From: Ardenticatenaceae bacterium
GTDB lineage: Bacteria > Chloroflexota > Anaerolineae > Promineifilales > Promineifilaceae
Direction: 5' to 3'
NCBI GenBank assembly: GCA_020634495.1
Contig: JACKBR010000067.1
Coordinates: 1-22,926, forward strand
DNA length: 22,926 nt
Shown here: piece by piece, positions 7,169 through 15,344 of the stretch
Layout of the letters: each line of letters opens with the position of its first letter
How positions within the stretch are numbered: the stretch's first letter is position 1
Made by a program: the position numbers and the translations under genes
Notes under the pieces: generated by a model
Database searches by the model: none
Told to the model about the DNA's origin: nothing
What the model saw: the letters and a program-made list of their open reading frames with translations, nothing else

Positions 7169-8806
7169 ATGTTTAATAACCCGACCATCCGTCCGCAGGC
7201 CATGAGCGCCCTACGAGAGATTGCCAGGGCGCTCAGTACCGCCTGGGATTTAGACACGACGCTTGACCTGATTGTGCGCAAAACCACAGAAGTGATGCAC
7301 GTGGATTCCTGCACCATTTACCTGCTAGACCCTGATGGCAACACGCTGCGACTGCGGGCCAGCACAGGGCTGGCGAACCGTGCCTTGGGCCGGGCCACGC
7401 TAGAAATGGGGGAAGGGATGACGGGCTATGCTGTGCAAAGCAACCAGCCTATTTTTGCGCGCGATGCCCAGCATGATCCCCATTTTAAGTGGGTGGATGA
7501 AGCGGAGGAAACGCCGTTTGCCTCGCTGCTGGCCGTGCCGCTGGATATTGAAGCCAATGTCATTGGGGCCATGAATGTGCAAACGCGCCTCCCCCATGAT
7601 TTCAGCGCGGCAGAGGTTGCCCTGCTGTCGCTCATTGGGGACATTGCGGCGGGGACGCTGGCCAAGGCTCAACTTTATGACAAGCAAGCTCGGCAAATTG
7701 AGGAAATGCGCGCTCTGGCGCAGGTAAGCGAGGTGGTCACTTCGCCCCAATATTTGGATGACATTTTGGATGTCGTTACGGAAATGGCGGCCAAGATGAT
7801 GGACACGGCCGTTTGCGCCATCTTCCTCCTAAACGAAACAGGCTCTCACCTGGAACTTCGCTCGGCCAGGCGGGATCATACCCCCTACCAACATCGCCCC
7901 CCTTTGCCGGCAAATGCCACCGACAGCGTCATTGGCGCGGTGCTACACACGGGTCAACCCATTTACATTGCCAATGTGCAAAGCGATGCACGATACAAAG
8001 GTAAGGAATTGGCCCGGCAAGAGGGTCTTGTCTCGCTGCTATCCGTTCCTCTGAGCGTGCGCGACCGGGTGATTGGTGTGTTTAATTGCTACACCACCGA
8101 GCAGCGCAAATTTAGTGAGGAACAGCAAACTCTGTTTGCCACTTTGGCCAACCAAACTGCTTTGGCCATTGAAAATGCGCGATTGGTGACGAATACGGCC
8201 GTTGTTCGTGAAATGCACCACCGCATCAAAAATAATCTACAAACTGTGGCCATGCTCATGCAGCTCCAGCTCAGCGACGCTGACCGGTTAGACACCCGCG
8301 ACGTGCTGCAAACCAACATCCACCGCATCCGCAGCATTGCCGCCGTGCATGAAATTTTGTCTGAAAAAGGGTTCCGCCTGGTGGATGTGAAGGATGTGCT
8401 GGAGCGGATCAGCCAGGCCACGGCCGAAACGATGACCCATCCCAATCAATCGCTCACCATCCGCGTTTTTGGCGATGCCCTCACGCTGCCCAGCAAGCCC
8501 GCTACGGCCATTGCCCTGGTGGTAAATGAGCTGGTGCAAAACAGCCTGGAACACGCCTTTGCCGATCGCTCTGCCAACGGGCAAATCGATATTTCCTTGG
8601 GGCGATCCCCCGACGAAATCATCATCATCGTACGCGACAACGGCAGCGGCCTGCCCGCTAACCTGAAGCCAGGGCTGGGTTTGGAAATTGTGGAAACGTT
8701 GGTGCAGGAAGATTTAAACGGCCGTCTCAAATTCAACCAACCCCCTCAAGGCGGCACCGAAATCAGCCTCCGCCTCCCCCGCAGCATAGAACAAGAAATC
8801 GGGTAA
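7169..8806 (+). CDS. Soluble sensor histidine kinase, GAF-GAF-HisKA_2-HATPase
   Basis: Cytoplasmic sensor kinase of 545 residues without membrane segments. Two GAF ligand-binding domains (about 15-170 and 180-340) precede a HisKA_2 dimerisation domain with phospho-acceptor histidine in EMHHRIKNNLQ (His350/His351), then a HATPase domain with N box NELVQNSLEH (453-462), DNGSGLP (490-496) and GLGLEIV (502-508). This architecture is typical of kinases paired with ANTAR regulators such as EutW/EutV. The ANTAR regulator follows 146 bp downstream on the same strand, so the two are very probably partners. The GAF ligand cannot be read from sequence; glutamine, 2-oxoglutarate or ammonium are guesses from the neighbouring genes. 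Three ACGGCCGT copies lie in the gene. Confidence 0.9.
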   Translation: MFNNPTIRPQAMSALREIARALSTAWDLDTTLDLIVRKTTEVMHVDSCTIYLLDPDGNTLRLRASTGLANRALGRATLEMGEGMTGYAVQSNQPIFARDAQHDPHFKWVDEAEETPFASLLAVPLDIEANVIGAMNVQTRLPHDFSAAEVALLSLIGDIAAGTLAKAQLYDKQARQIEEMRALAQVSEVVTSPQYLDDILDVVTEMAAKMMDTAVCAIFLLNETGSHLELRSARRDHTPYQHRPPLPANATDSVIGAVLHTGQPIYIANVQSDARYKGKELARQEGLVSLLSVPLSVRDRVIGVFNCYTTEQRKFSEEQQTLFATLANQTALAIENARLVTNTAVVREMHHRIKNNLQTVAMLMQLQLSDADRLDTRDVLQTNIHRIRSIAAVHEILSEKGFRLVDVKDVLERISQATAETMTHPNQSLTIRVFGDALTLPSKPATAIALVVNELVQNSLEHAFADRSANGQIDISLGRSPDEIIIIVRDNGSGLPANLKPGLGLEIVETLVQEDLNGRLKFNQPPQGGTEISLRLPRSIEQEIG

Positions 8807-8815
8807 GCGTTTTAT

Positions 8816-8876
8816 ACAAAGAAATAAAGGCAGAAAAAACGAAGGGGAATCTTCCTTTGTTTCTTCGTTTCTTTGT
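8816..8876. repeat. Low-complexity intergenic repeat forming hairpins
   Basis: ACAAAGAAA (8816-8824) pairs with TTTCTTTGT (8868-8876), and alternatively AAACGAAG (8837-8844) with CTTCGTTT (8863-8870). The wording resembles the repeats near 18.5 and 19.05 kb. Confidence 0.5.
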
Positions 8877-8912
8877 TCCTCCGTAATAAAAATTAACGGC
8901 CCTGGCAATCAC

Positions 8913-8936
8913 CACTTGCACACTTGCCCACTTGCA
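8913..8936. repeat. Three tandem 8-bp units CACTTGCM
   Basis: CACTTGCA, CACTTGCC and CACTTGCA run head to tail directly in front of the response regulator and supply its likely -35 element. Confidence 0.7.
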
Positions 8937-8945
8937 AACTACAAT
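8916..8945 (+). promoter_or_regulatory. Promoter of ANTAR regulator, apparently leaderless
   Basis: TTGCAC (8916-8921), an 18-bp spacer and TACAAT (8940-8945) end seven bases before the ATG at 8953. No Shine-Dalgarno sequence precedes the ATG. Confidence 0.45.
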
Positions 8946-8952
8946 CTCGTTC

Positions 8953-9513
8953 ATGCGCATCTTAATCGCCGACGACGAGTCAATCATTCGCATGGGGCTA
9001 AAAGCCATCCTCCAAGAGCTGGGGCATGAGGTGCTGGCGGCGGCAAACGGCCGTGAAGCCTTAGAAATGGCCCGCCGTCATCATCCCGATCTTGCCATTT
9101 TGGACATCAAAATGCCCTTTACCGATGGCTTGCAGGCGGCCAAAACGCTGGCCCGCACCCAGCCCATGCCCATTTTGCTGCTCACCGCTTTTAGCGAGCA
9201 AGACCTCATCGACAAAGCCACCGATCTTCCCATCCACGGATACCTCATTAAGCCTGTAAAGCCAGAAGAACTTTCGGCCGCCATCACCGTGGCCCATAAA
9301 CGTTTTCTGGAGAGTCAGGCGTTGAAAGAAGAGGCAGACAAGCTGACCGAAGCGCTAGAAACGCGCAAGCTGCTGGACAAGGCCAAAGCAAAATTAATGG
9401 CAACGGGGATGAGTGAAGAAGAGGCTTACAGGGCTTTACAACAGCAGGCACGAAACGGCCGTATCAGCCTGCGCGCCGTCGCCACCGCCATCCTCAAACA
9501 AAAACCGAGCTAA
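8953..9513 (+). CDS. Response regulator with ANTAR RNA-binding domain
   Basis: 186 residues from the ATG at 8953 (MRILIADDES is the classical receiver start; a TTG seven codons earlier is less likely). The receiver domain has the acidic pair Asp7-Asp8, phospho-acceptor Asp51 in LAILDIKMP, Thr78 and Lys100. Residues about 125-182 form an ANTAR domain: helices ending in AKAKLMATGMSEEEAYRALQ with the conserved Ala, Tyr and Leu pattern. ANTAR regulators bind paired RNA hairpins in leader transcripts and prevent terminator formation after phosphorylation (EutV, AmiR, NasR). With the HisKA_2 kinase before it and terminators in the amtB and glutamine synthetase leaders, it is the likely antiterminator of this nitrogen block. 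The targets are inferred. Confidence 0.92.
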   Translation: MRILIADDESIIRMGLKAILQELGHEVLAAANGREALEMARRHHPDLAILDIKMPFTDGLQAAKTLARTQPMPILLLTAFSEQDLIDKATDLPIHGYLIKPVKPEELSAAITVAHKRFLESQALKEEADKLTEALETRKLLDKAKAKLMATGMSEEEAYRALQQQARNGRISLRAVATAILKQKPS

Positions 9514-9522
9514 GACCCGATC

Positions 9523-9555
9523 AAAAAATGCCCTCCCAAATTGTTGGTGAAGGCA
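9523..9555 (-). terminator. Terminator of the aspartic protease operon
   Basis: On the minus strand TGCCTTCACC (9555-9546) pairs with GGGAGGGCA (9537-9529), allowing one G-U pair and a mismatch, and is followed by six T residues. Confidence 0.6.
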
Positions 9556-9582
9556 CTGCTCAAATTCTTCTGTTGTATTGGC

Positions 9583-9966
9583 TTATCGCGTAATTTCCAA
9601 AACTTGAGCCAATCCATTCAAAGTCACAATTAATTGATTAAGCACATTTCGTCCGATAATTGGCTCGGTACTTGCACGATGGCCCAGCACACGTATCGTT
9701 CCTAAATCAATCTGACCAATGGTCAGTTTAACTGCGTAAATTGGAATCCTCTGGCTGATTCCTGAAACACCCACCATCCGCCCCCATCCAATGAGTTCAG
9801 CCCCTAATTGTTGAAGATCTGCCTGAGAAAGCAATGTGGCATCCGCCCCAGAATCCACCATTGCCATTCGGGTAAGTGCCTGACCCTCGACTGAACCCGC
9901 TAACGTCAGCTCAACTATCGGCATTGCGGGGTCATAGTGAGCATCGTAATCAGCAGAATATTGCAT
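9583..9966 (-). CDS. Retropepsin-like (clan AA) aspartic protease
   Basis: 127-residue protein with one pepsin-like half fold: catalytic motif MAMVDSGADATLLS, a flap-like glycine-rich region (GWGRMVGVSG) and the C-terminal hydrophobic-hydrophobic-Gly motif in PIIGRNVLNQL. Such single-domain proteases act as homodimers, as in retroviral protease. No signal peptide or membrane segment, so cytoplasmic. Its ATG immediately follows the TAA of the upstream ribbon-helix-helix-like gene (TAAATG) with no clear ribosome site, so translation is probably coupled. The substrate is unknown; the partner protein is the obvious candidate. Family placement is firm, function is not. Confidence 0.8.
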   Translation of the reverse strand: MQYSADYDAHYDPAMPIVELTLAGSVEGQALTRMAMVDSGADATLLSQADLQQLGAELIGWGRMVGVSGISQRIPIYAVKLTIGQIDLGTIRVLGHRASTEPIIGRNVLNQLIVTLNGLAQVLEITR

Positions 9967-10371
9967 TTACACAACCAGTCTCGGTGAACGGAAATTGAAA
10001 ATTTCTTCTGGGCTATCTTTTACAGGAGCAATCCAAACAAAATGATCGGCATATTTTTGTTTCGTTCGCTTGAGAATCTGTTCCAAATCAGGATCGTGAT
10101 CTATCAATTGACCGTCAAAAATTGCCACATATTCCCGGGCATACTTTTCCTTCAACAGTGGGTGGAGTTCATGAAACGCTTTTTCTTCACGAGCCATTAC
10201 GGCCGTTTCCACATCAGAAAATCCCGGATACAACGTTTCTGCATCTTCAGCCTCTTCCAGGCGAATCGACTCGACTAATACCTCAGAAATATCCTGGTTC
10301 CTCTGGCGGGCAATGCGCTTGGCGCGTTCCAAAAGCTCTACAGCGATTTTTATCGTTACGTTCGTGTACAT
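9967..10371 (-). CDS. Ribbon-helix-helix-like protein paired with aspartic protease
   Basis: 134 residues from the ATG at 10371 (a longer frame starts inside the clpC terminator region and is rejected). The N-terminus MYTNVTIKIAVELLERAKRI followed by ARQRNQDISEVLVESIRL reads as a beta strand plus two helices, like antitoxin-type ribbon-helix-helix DNA-binding domains. The acidic C-terminal half (about 45-134) is not recognised and carries repeated Glu/Asp/Lys clusters. It forms a two-gene unit with the downstream protease, arranged like a toxin-antitoxin pair but with a protease in second place. Homologues as small uncharacterised proteins next to clan AA proteases are plausible; I cannot check. 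Confidence 0.7.
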   Translation of the reverse strand: MYTNVTIKIAVELLERAKRIARQRNQDISEVLVESIRLEEAEDAETLYPGFSDVETAVMAREEKAFHELHPLLKEKYAREYVAIFDGQLIDHDPDLEQILKRTKQKYADHFVWIAPVKDSPEEIFNFRSPRLVV

Positions 10372-10380
10372 GGTAAAGAA

Positions 10381-10408
10381 AGTATAGCATAAAAAAGCGC
10401 CTTCCAAA
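10381..10408 (-). promoter_or_regulatory. Promoter of the RHH-protease pair inside the clpC terminator
   Basis: On the minus strand TTTGGA (10408-10403), 16 bp, then TGC-TATACT (-10 at 10386-10381, with extended TG element) lie nine bases before the ATG at 10371. The -35 element is part of the clpC terminator stem. Confidence 0.5.
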
Positions 10409-10425
10409 TCAGCTTGGAAAGCGCT
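10391..10425 (-). terminator. Terminator of clpC
   Basis: Minus-strand AGCGCTTTCCAA, short loop, TTGGAAGGCGC and six T residues: a strong intrinsic terminator 34 bp after the clpC stop. Confidence 0.85.
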
Positions 10426-10458
10426 TCACTCTAAAATGTTGAGACAATCAACAGATTT

Positions 10459-12936
10459 TTATGCGTCTAAAGATTCTTCCACCGTTTGCGGCGCATCCAA
10501 CGTAGCACCTTCCGCCCGCTGGAACACCAGATGATCATCCACTTCGTCGATGTGCACAATGTCGCCAGCCACAAATTCACCCTTCAGCAGCTTCACCGAC
10601 AGCGGACTTTCTACAAAGCGCTGCAAGGCGCGGCGCAACGGCCGTGCGCCAAAGTCCTCATCAAAGCCTTGTGTGGCCAACCAGCGCTGGGCCGCTTCCG
10701 TGAGGATAATGGAAAGGCCACCCTGCTCAGCCAGGCGCTCCTGCACCTCTTTCATTTGCAGCGTCACAATCTCAATAACATGCGCTTCACTTAGCGGCTC
10801 AAAGATAATGATTTCGTCAATCCGGTTGATAAATTCAGGCCGGAATGTTTTCTTGAGTGCATCCTCGATGCGCTTGTGGTCTGCGGCTTCATCAGAGTCA
10901 AGGGTGCCTGCAAAGCCCAACGCTCCGGAGCTATGCACAAAGGATGTGCCGACGTTGCTGGTCATCACAATGACTGCGTTGCGGAAGTTGACCATGCGGC
11001 CCTGGCCATCGGTTAAACGGCCGTCGTCCAGCAGTTGCAGCAGGGCATTCCACACATCTGGGTGGGCTTTCTCAATTTCATCAAAGAGGACGACGGAATA
11101 CGGCCGTCTCCGCACCTGCTCCGTCAATTGACCACCCTGATCGTAGCCCACATACCCAGGAGGCGCGCCAAACAAGCGGCTCACCGTATGCTGCTCACGA
11201 TATTCGCTCATGTCTACACGAATCAGGGCATCCTCATCATCAAACAAGAACTCCGCCAGCGCCTTGGCCAGCTCCGTCTTGCCCACGCCAGAACTGCCCA
11301 AAAAGATGAACGAGCCAATCGGCCGTCGCGGGTCGCTCAACCCAGACCGACTGCGGCGAATGGCGTCAGACAAAGCCACAATCGCCTTGTCTTGCCCCAC
11401 GATGCGCTCATGCAGCCGCTCTTCCATCTGCAGCAGCTTCTCGGCTTCTGTTTCCATCATTTGCGTTACCGGAATGCCCGTCCAGGAAGCCACCACACCA
11501 GCAATATCTTCCTCCGTCACAACTTCGTCCAGCTCATTTTCCGACTGCCACTTTTCACGGGCCGCAGCAAACTCGCCTTCCAGGCGCAGCCGCTCAGCCC
11601 GCACCGTCGCCGCCCGCTCATAATCACGCACGGTATGCGCCTCTTCCTCCTCCATCGTGAGCTTATCAACATCCATCTTTAGCTCTTTTAGCTCAGGTGG
11701 CAGGGTGTGCAAGGCCACGCGCAGCTTGGCCGCCGCTTCATCCATCAAATCAATTGCCTTATCCGGCAAGCGGCGATCCATAACATACCGCTGGGAAAGT
11801 TTAACGGCAGCAACCAACGCATCATCCGCGTAGGTCACCTTGTGGTGCTGTTCGTATTGCCCACGCAGGCCACGCAGCATCTCAATGGTGTCTTCTACAG
11901 ATGGCTCATCGACAAACACGGGCGCAAAACGGCGCTCCAGGGCGCTATCCTTCTCAATGTATTGGCGATATTCATCCAGCGTGGTGGCTCCCACACATTG
12001 CAGTTCACCACGTGCCAGGGCTGGTTTGAGCATATTGCTGGCGTCCATTGCCCCTTGGGCTGAACCAGCGCCCACAACCGTGTGCAGCTCATCAATAAAG
12101 AGAATAATTTCGCCCTGCGCCCGCTGAATTTCTTCCATCGAGGCTTTCAGCCGTTCTTCAAATTCGCCCCGGAAACGACTGCCAGCAATCATTGCACCCA
12201 GGTCAAGCGAGACAACCTTTTTGTTGAGCAGGTTTTCCGGCACGTCATTTTTGTTTATCTTTTGCGCCAGCCCTTCCACGATGGCTGTCTTGCCCACGCC
12301 AGCCTCGCCAATGAGTACGGGGTTATTTTTGGTGCGACGGCTCAGCACCTGCACCACGCGCAAAATCTCATCATCCCGGCCGATGACCGGGTCTAATTTG
12401 CCTTCGCGGGCCAACTGCGTGAGATCGCGGCTGTATTTGTCTAAGGTACGGTAGCGGCTTTCGGCCTGCCGGTCGGTAACCCGCGCCCCACCGCGCAGAT
12501 CTTGAATGCTGTTCAGCACTCGATCTCGCGTGACGCCAAACTCCTGCAAGATACGCGCCGAGGGTGTATTGCGTTCGCTTAAAATGGCCAGGAACAGATG
12601 CTCGGTTGAGATAAATTCATCTTTCAAGCGATTGGCCTCGCCTTGGGCCAGCTCCAGCACGGTGCGAATGCGGGGTGTGTAGAAAATTTGCCCAACACCA
12701 CCGCCATAAACAGAAACTTTAGGGCTGTTTTTAAGTTCTTCTTCTAATCGCTGCTGCATGGCGGCGACGTCTATTTTTAGCTGATCAAGCAGTTGGGGAA
12801 CGGCTCCATCGTCTTGCCGAAGCAGGGCCAGAAAGAGATGCTCTGTATCGACTTGGGTATGTTTATAATCTTGGGTGATTTCATATGCTCTGGCGGCGGC
12901 ATCCTGGGCACGTTCCGTAAATCTGTCAAATCGCAT
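10459..12936 (-). CDS. clpC: ATP-dependent Clp protease ATP-binding subunit ClpC
   Basis: Hsp100 unfoldase that feeds proteins to ClpP; 825 residues from the ATG at 12936, preceded by AAGGA (a start 30 bases earlier lacks a site). Order: two Clp_N repeats (about 1-145), AAA1 with Walker [10 protein letters not shown] and Walker [10 protein letters not shown], a short middle domain with a [15 protein letters not shown] coiled coil, AAA2 with GSSGVGKTE and [20 protein letters not shown], and a C-terminal D2-small domain. The short middle domain and the LGF tripeptide in SSGALGFAG (ClpP-docking loop) favour ClpC over ClpB. No clpP is in the window. Three ACGGCCGT copies lie in the C-terminal half and none in the N-terminal half. 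Confidence 0.93.
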   Translation of the reverse strand: MRFDRFTERAQDAAARAYEITQDYKHTQVDTEHLFLALLRQDDGAVPQLLDQLKIDVAAMQQRLEEELKNSPKVSVYGGGVGQIFYTPRIRTVLELAQGEANRLKDEFISTEHLFLAILSERNTPSARILQEFGVTRDRVLNSIQDLRGGARVTDRQAESRYRTLDKYSRDLTQLAREGKLDPVIGRDDEILRVVQVLSRRTKNNPVLIGEAGVGKTAIVEGLAQKINKNDVPENLLNKKVVSLDLGAMIAGSRFRGEFEERLKASMEEIQRAQGEIILFIDELHTVVGAGSAQGAMDASNMLKPALARGELQCVGATTLDEYRQYIEKDSALERRFAPVFVDEPSVEDTIEMLRGLRGQYEQHHKVTYADDALVAAVKLSQRYVMDRRLPDKAIDLMDEAAAKLRVALHTLPPELKELKMDVDKLTMEEEEAHTVRDYERAATVRAERLRLEGEFAAAREKWQSENELDEVVTEEDIAGVVASWTGIPVTQMMETEAEKLLQMEERLHERIVGQDKAIVALSDAIRRSRSGLSDPRRPIGSFIFLGSSGVGKTELAKALAEFLFDDEDALIRVDMSEYREQHTVSRLFGAPPGYVGYDQGGQLTEQVRRRPYSVVLFDEIEKAHPDVWNALLQLLDDGRLTDGQGRMVNFRNAVIVMTSNVGTSFVHSSGALGFAGTLDSDEAADHKRIEDALKKTFRPEFINRIDEIIIFEPLSEAHVIEIVTLQMKEVQERLAEQGGLSIILTEAAQRWLATQGFDEDFGARPLRRALQRFVESPLSVKLLKGEFVAGDIVHIDEVDDHLVFQRAEGATLDAPQTVEESLDA

Positions 12937-13037
12937 GTTTATTTCCTTGATTTCTTGTTGAGCCACAAAGCGCGTCTATTTTTAGCAGTTATGCACATTG
13001 CGGCAAATTACGGCCGTTACTGTACCTGCTTTTAATT

Positions 13038-13055
13038 GGATTCTCGTAAGAATCC
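13038..13055. promoter_or_regulatory. Inverted repeat upstream of clpC
   Basis: GGATTCT-CGTA-AGAATCC, a perfect 7-bp stem with 4-base loop, about 100 bp before clpC and just after the PPOX gene. Without a T-run on either side it is a weak terminator; a stress-regulator operator for clpC is possible. It is not a CIRCE element. Confidence 0.35.
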
Positions 13056-13077
13056 TGCGCTATTTTATTAACACAAA

Positions 13078-13503
13078 CTAAAGGACACGAATTCCTTCTG
13101 CTTCATCATACCCATCCCCCCAAACTAAAATCTTGAACGGTGTCACTTCAATGAGCCGCCAGGTTGTGCTGTCATCGTAGCGGAAATCCCACTCATATTT
13201 ATGGTAGAAATAATCGGCCAGCGCGTCCACTGTATTGCGGTCGGCCACGTGGGCTTCCCCTTCAATAATGACTACATTTTGCGGATCGGGTAGGGAAAGC
13301 GAGACTGATTGGTTGCGGTACATGTTGACAAACTTCTGGGTATCGCTGCCTGTGGCAAAATAGATTTTGCCATCGAGCCAGATAAACCAAAGGGGGACAA
13401 GGTGCGGACGGCCGTCGAAGCGCACCGTTGCCAACCAGATGGTCGTTTCGCGCCCTAAACGTCCTACAATTGCCCGCCAGCGTTCTGGGTTTCGTCGTCT
13501 CAC
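13078..13503 (-). CDS. Pyridoxamine 5'-phosphate oxidase-fold (PPOX) protein
   Basis: 141 residues, split-barrel flavin- or F420-binding fold: ETTIWLATVRFDGRPHLVPL, WFIWLDGKIYFATG and the acidic strand VVIIEGEAHV are typical. Probable flavin/F420-dependent oxidoreductase of unknown substrate. The start is GTG at 13503 with TATAAT seven bases before it, so the message is probably leaderless. The protein ends within 80 residues of the barrel and is complete for this family. FMN versus F420 use cannot be decided by eye. Confidence 0.8.
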   Translation of the reverse strand: MRRRNPERWRAIVGRLGRETTIWLATVRFDGRPHLVPLWFIWLDGKIYFATGSDTQKFVNMYRNQSVSLSLPDPQNVVIIEGEAHVADRNTVDALADYFYHKYEWDFRYDDSTTWRLIEVTPFKILVWGDGYDEAEGIRVL

Positions 13504-13510
13504 AGGGGAG

Positions 13511-13516
13511 ATTATA
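13511..13516 (-). promoter_or_regulatory. -10 box of the PPOX gene, leaderless
   Basis: Minus-strand TATAAT with CTCCCCT before the GTG start. The region before it is an AATCGGT-type repeat that supplies the -35 region (TTTACC at 18 bp). Confidence 0.5.
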
Positions 13517-13520
13517 CGGA

Positions 13521-13600
13521 AAAATTCGGTAATCGGTAAACCGTAATCGGTGAACGGTAATCGGATTACGGTTTACCGATCACCAATAACTGATTACTGG
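13521..13600. repeat. GTAATCGGT-type intergenic repeat reaching into murI
   Basis: Reiterated GGTAATCGGTAAACCG / CGGTTTACCGAT units in both orientations, able to fold on themselves. The right part (13566-13600) encodes the last residues of glutamate racemase (ASNQLLVIGKP). Confidence 0.7.
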
Positions 13601-14396
13601 CCCAAACGGCCGTTTCTACCTCAACGCCGGGCAAACCCAAAAGCTGCCTCACCTGGCGAGCATACGGTTCTGCCCCACCTGTGGTTATAAATCGTACCCC
13701 GCCTTCTGCCGGTACCCTGGCCTCAAGGTTGTGTTGGCGCAGCACCACACCGGTTTGGCGGGCCACAGCCGGGGCAGGATCAATGATGGTAACGGCCGTT
13801 CCCACAATGTTGGCCACCACCGGCAGCACAAACGGATAATGCGTACAGCCCATGACAATAGTGTCTACCCCCGCCGCCAGCATTGGCGCAAGCGCCTGCT
13901 GCAAAATTTGGTGTACGGCTGGGCTATCCAGCCGCCCCGCTTCAATTTCTGGCACCAGCCCCACACAAGGGTCTTCCCACACCGACACCCCTTTGGCGTA
14001 TTTTGCCGTCAGCCGAGCATAACGGGCACTGGCAAAGGTACCACCCGTGGCCAAAATGCCCACCTTGCCGCTCTGCGTCTGTAAAGCAGCAGGCTTAACG
14101 GCTGGCTCCATGCCCACAAACGGGAGCTTAAACTGCTGCCGCAGCAGGCTCAACGCCGCCGCCGAGGCTGTGTTGCAGGCAACTACAATTAGCTTCACAT
14201 TCAGTTGCAAAAAAAATTGGGTGATGCCCTGGCTAAACTGAATAATTTCCTGGGCCGAACGGGAGCCATACGGCACATGCCCCTGGTCTGCCAGATAAAT
14301 GAACTGCTCGGCTGGCAGCTGCGCCTGTAGGTGGCGCAGGACAGAAAGGCCACCTACGCCTGAGTCGAAAACGCCGATGGGCTGCTGGCTGTTCAC
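13566..14396 (-). CDS. murI: Glutamate racemase
   Basis: Cofactor-independent racemase supplying D-glutamate for peptidoglycan; cytoplasmic, 276 residues. Motifs: GVFDSGVGGLSVL (N-terminal substrate loop), VVACNTASAAAL with first catalytic cysteine, and IVMGCTHYPFVLP with second. The start is GTG at 14396; no strong ribosome site. The last ~11 residues are encoded by an intergenic repeat and are unlikely to be ancestral. Two ACGGCCGT copies (13606, 13792), both read as Thr-Ala-Val. Confidence 0.95.
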   Translation of the reverse strand: MNSQQPIGVFDSGVGGLSVLRHLQAQLPAEQFIYLADQGHVPYGSRSAQEIIQFSQGITQFFLQLNVKLIVVACNTASAAALSLLRQQFKLPFVGMEPAVKPAALQTQSGKVGILATGGTFASARYARLTAKYAKGVSVWEDPCVGLVPEIEAGRLDSPAVHQILQQALAPMLAAGVDTIVMGCTHYPFVLPVVANIVGTAVTIIDPAPAVARQTGVVLRQHNLEARVPAEGGVRFITTGGAEPYARQVRQLLGLPGVEVETAVWASNQLLVIGKP

Positions 14397-14402
14397 ACTT
14401 AC

Positions 14403-14484
14403 GTGAGGATAGAAATCAGTGATCAGTGACGCTGTAATCAGTTTTATCTGTTACTGCCACTGATTACTGACCTACTAATAACTG
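14403..14484. repeat. ATCAGTGATCAGT-type intergenic repeat between murI and the C26 peptidase
   Basis: Units such as GAAATCAGTGATCAGTGAC, CTGTAATCAG and CCACTGATTACTG in both orientations. Its right edge supplies the final codons (VISY-stop) of the C26 peptidase. Confidence 0.65.
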
Positions 14485-15230
14485 ATGACCGGCTGGGAAG
14501 CCGCTTCTACCAGACCCTGAAACAGGCCCAGCATGTGTGGCGCGTTGTGGATGAGGTTCTCTGGATGCCACTGCACGCCAATGGCGTAGGGATGGTCAAT
14601 CACCTCCACTGCTTCGATGAGGCCATCGGGGGCGACGGCCGTTTCTCGCAAATCATCTGCCAATCGCCGAATGCCTTGATGGTGTAAGCTGTTAACGGCC
14701 GTTTGCGTCATGCCCAATTGTTTCGCCAGCAAAGAATTTGGCTCAATGTTTACATTGTGGGCCAGATAATTGCGGGGATGGCTGTTGACATACTCATGGT
14801 GCATGGCCTGGGGCATGAGCAGCTCCACATCTTCCCAAAGCGAGCCACCCAGCGCCACGTTGAGCACCTGCAAGCCACGACAAATGGCCAGAAGCGGTTT
14901 TTGCAGGGCAACGGCCGTTTGGGCCACAACCAGCTCCACCCGATCCCGGTCTTCGTCAATACCGGCCACCGTCGGATGGCCATCTCCATGATAAACGGTT
15001 GGTTCAATGTCACCACCACCGGGCAGTAAAATGCCATCCATTTGTTGTATCACAACACGAAGATCATCATCGCGCAAGCCTAGCGGAATCATCACTGGCA
15101 CACCGCCCGCAGCCACAATCGCTTCCAGGTATGAAGGCATCAGCCCCAAAATATCGATGGGCGGGCTTTGGTCAGAAATTTTGCGGTAGGTTGTGCAGCC
15201 AATGATCGGTTTGTGTGTCATCATACTCAT
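14475..15230 (-). CDS. Gamma-glutamyl-gamma-aminobutyrate hydrolase-like peptidase (C26, PuuD-like)
   Basis: 251 residues, class I glutamine-amidotransferase fold that hydrolyses gamma-glutamyl bonds. Nucleophile cysteine in LLAICRGLQVLN, oxyanion region GILLPGGGDIEP, catalytic His-Glu in GVQWHPEN. The start is ATG at 15230, six bases after GGAG; an in-frame TTG twelve bases earlier overlaps that site and is rejected. Cytoplasmic. Possible roles are gamma-glutamyl-putrescine/GABA breakdown or another gamma-glutamyl compound; no other putrescine gene is here. Three ACGGCCGT copies, all read as Thr-Ala-Val. The stop lies in an intergenic repeat. Confidence 0.88.
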   Translation of the reverse strand: MSMMTHKPIIGCTTYRKISDQSPPIDILGLMPSYLEAIVAAGGVPVMIPLGLRDDDLRVVIQQMDGILLPGGGDIEPTVYHGDGHPTVAGIDEDRDRVELVVAQTAVALQKPLLAICRGLQVLNVALGGSLWEDVELLMPQAMHHEYVNSHPRNYLAHNVNIEPNSLLAKQLGMTQTAVNSLHHQGIRRLADDLRETAVAPDGLIEAVEVIDHPYAIGVQWHPENLIHNAPHMLGLFQGLVEAASQPVISY

Positions 15231-15344
15231 GCTTGTCTCCAAATGTACCTGCGTTTGCGCTTGTATTATTAACAGAAATTCTATTCCATTAAACTACTCT
15301 GCGCGGCTAACATTCCAAATTAATCTACAACCAAAAGATAGAAA

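Noticed and set aside
11035..11682. Plus-strand frame of 215 codons opposite clpC
   Set aside because: Antisense shadow of AAA2 and middle domain codons.
13038..13055. CIRCE heat-shock operator for clpC
   Set aside because: Arms do not match TTAGCACTC and the spacing is 4, not 9.
13521..13600. CRISPR-like array
   Set aside because: Units are reiterated and partly inverted with no unique spacers; it is a low-complexity intergenic repeat.
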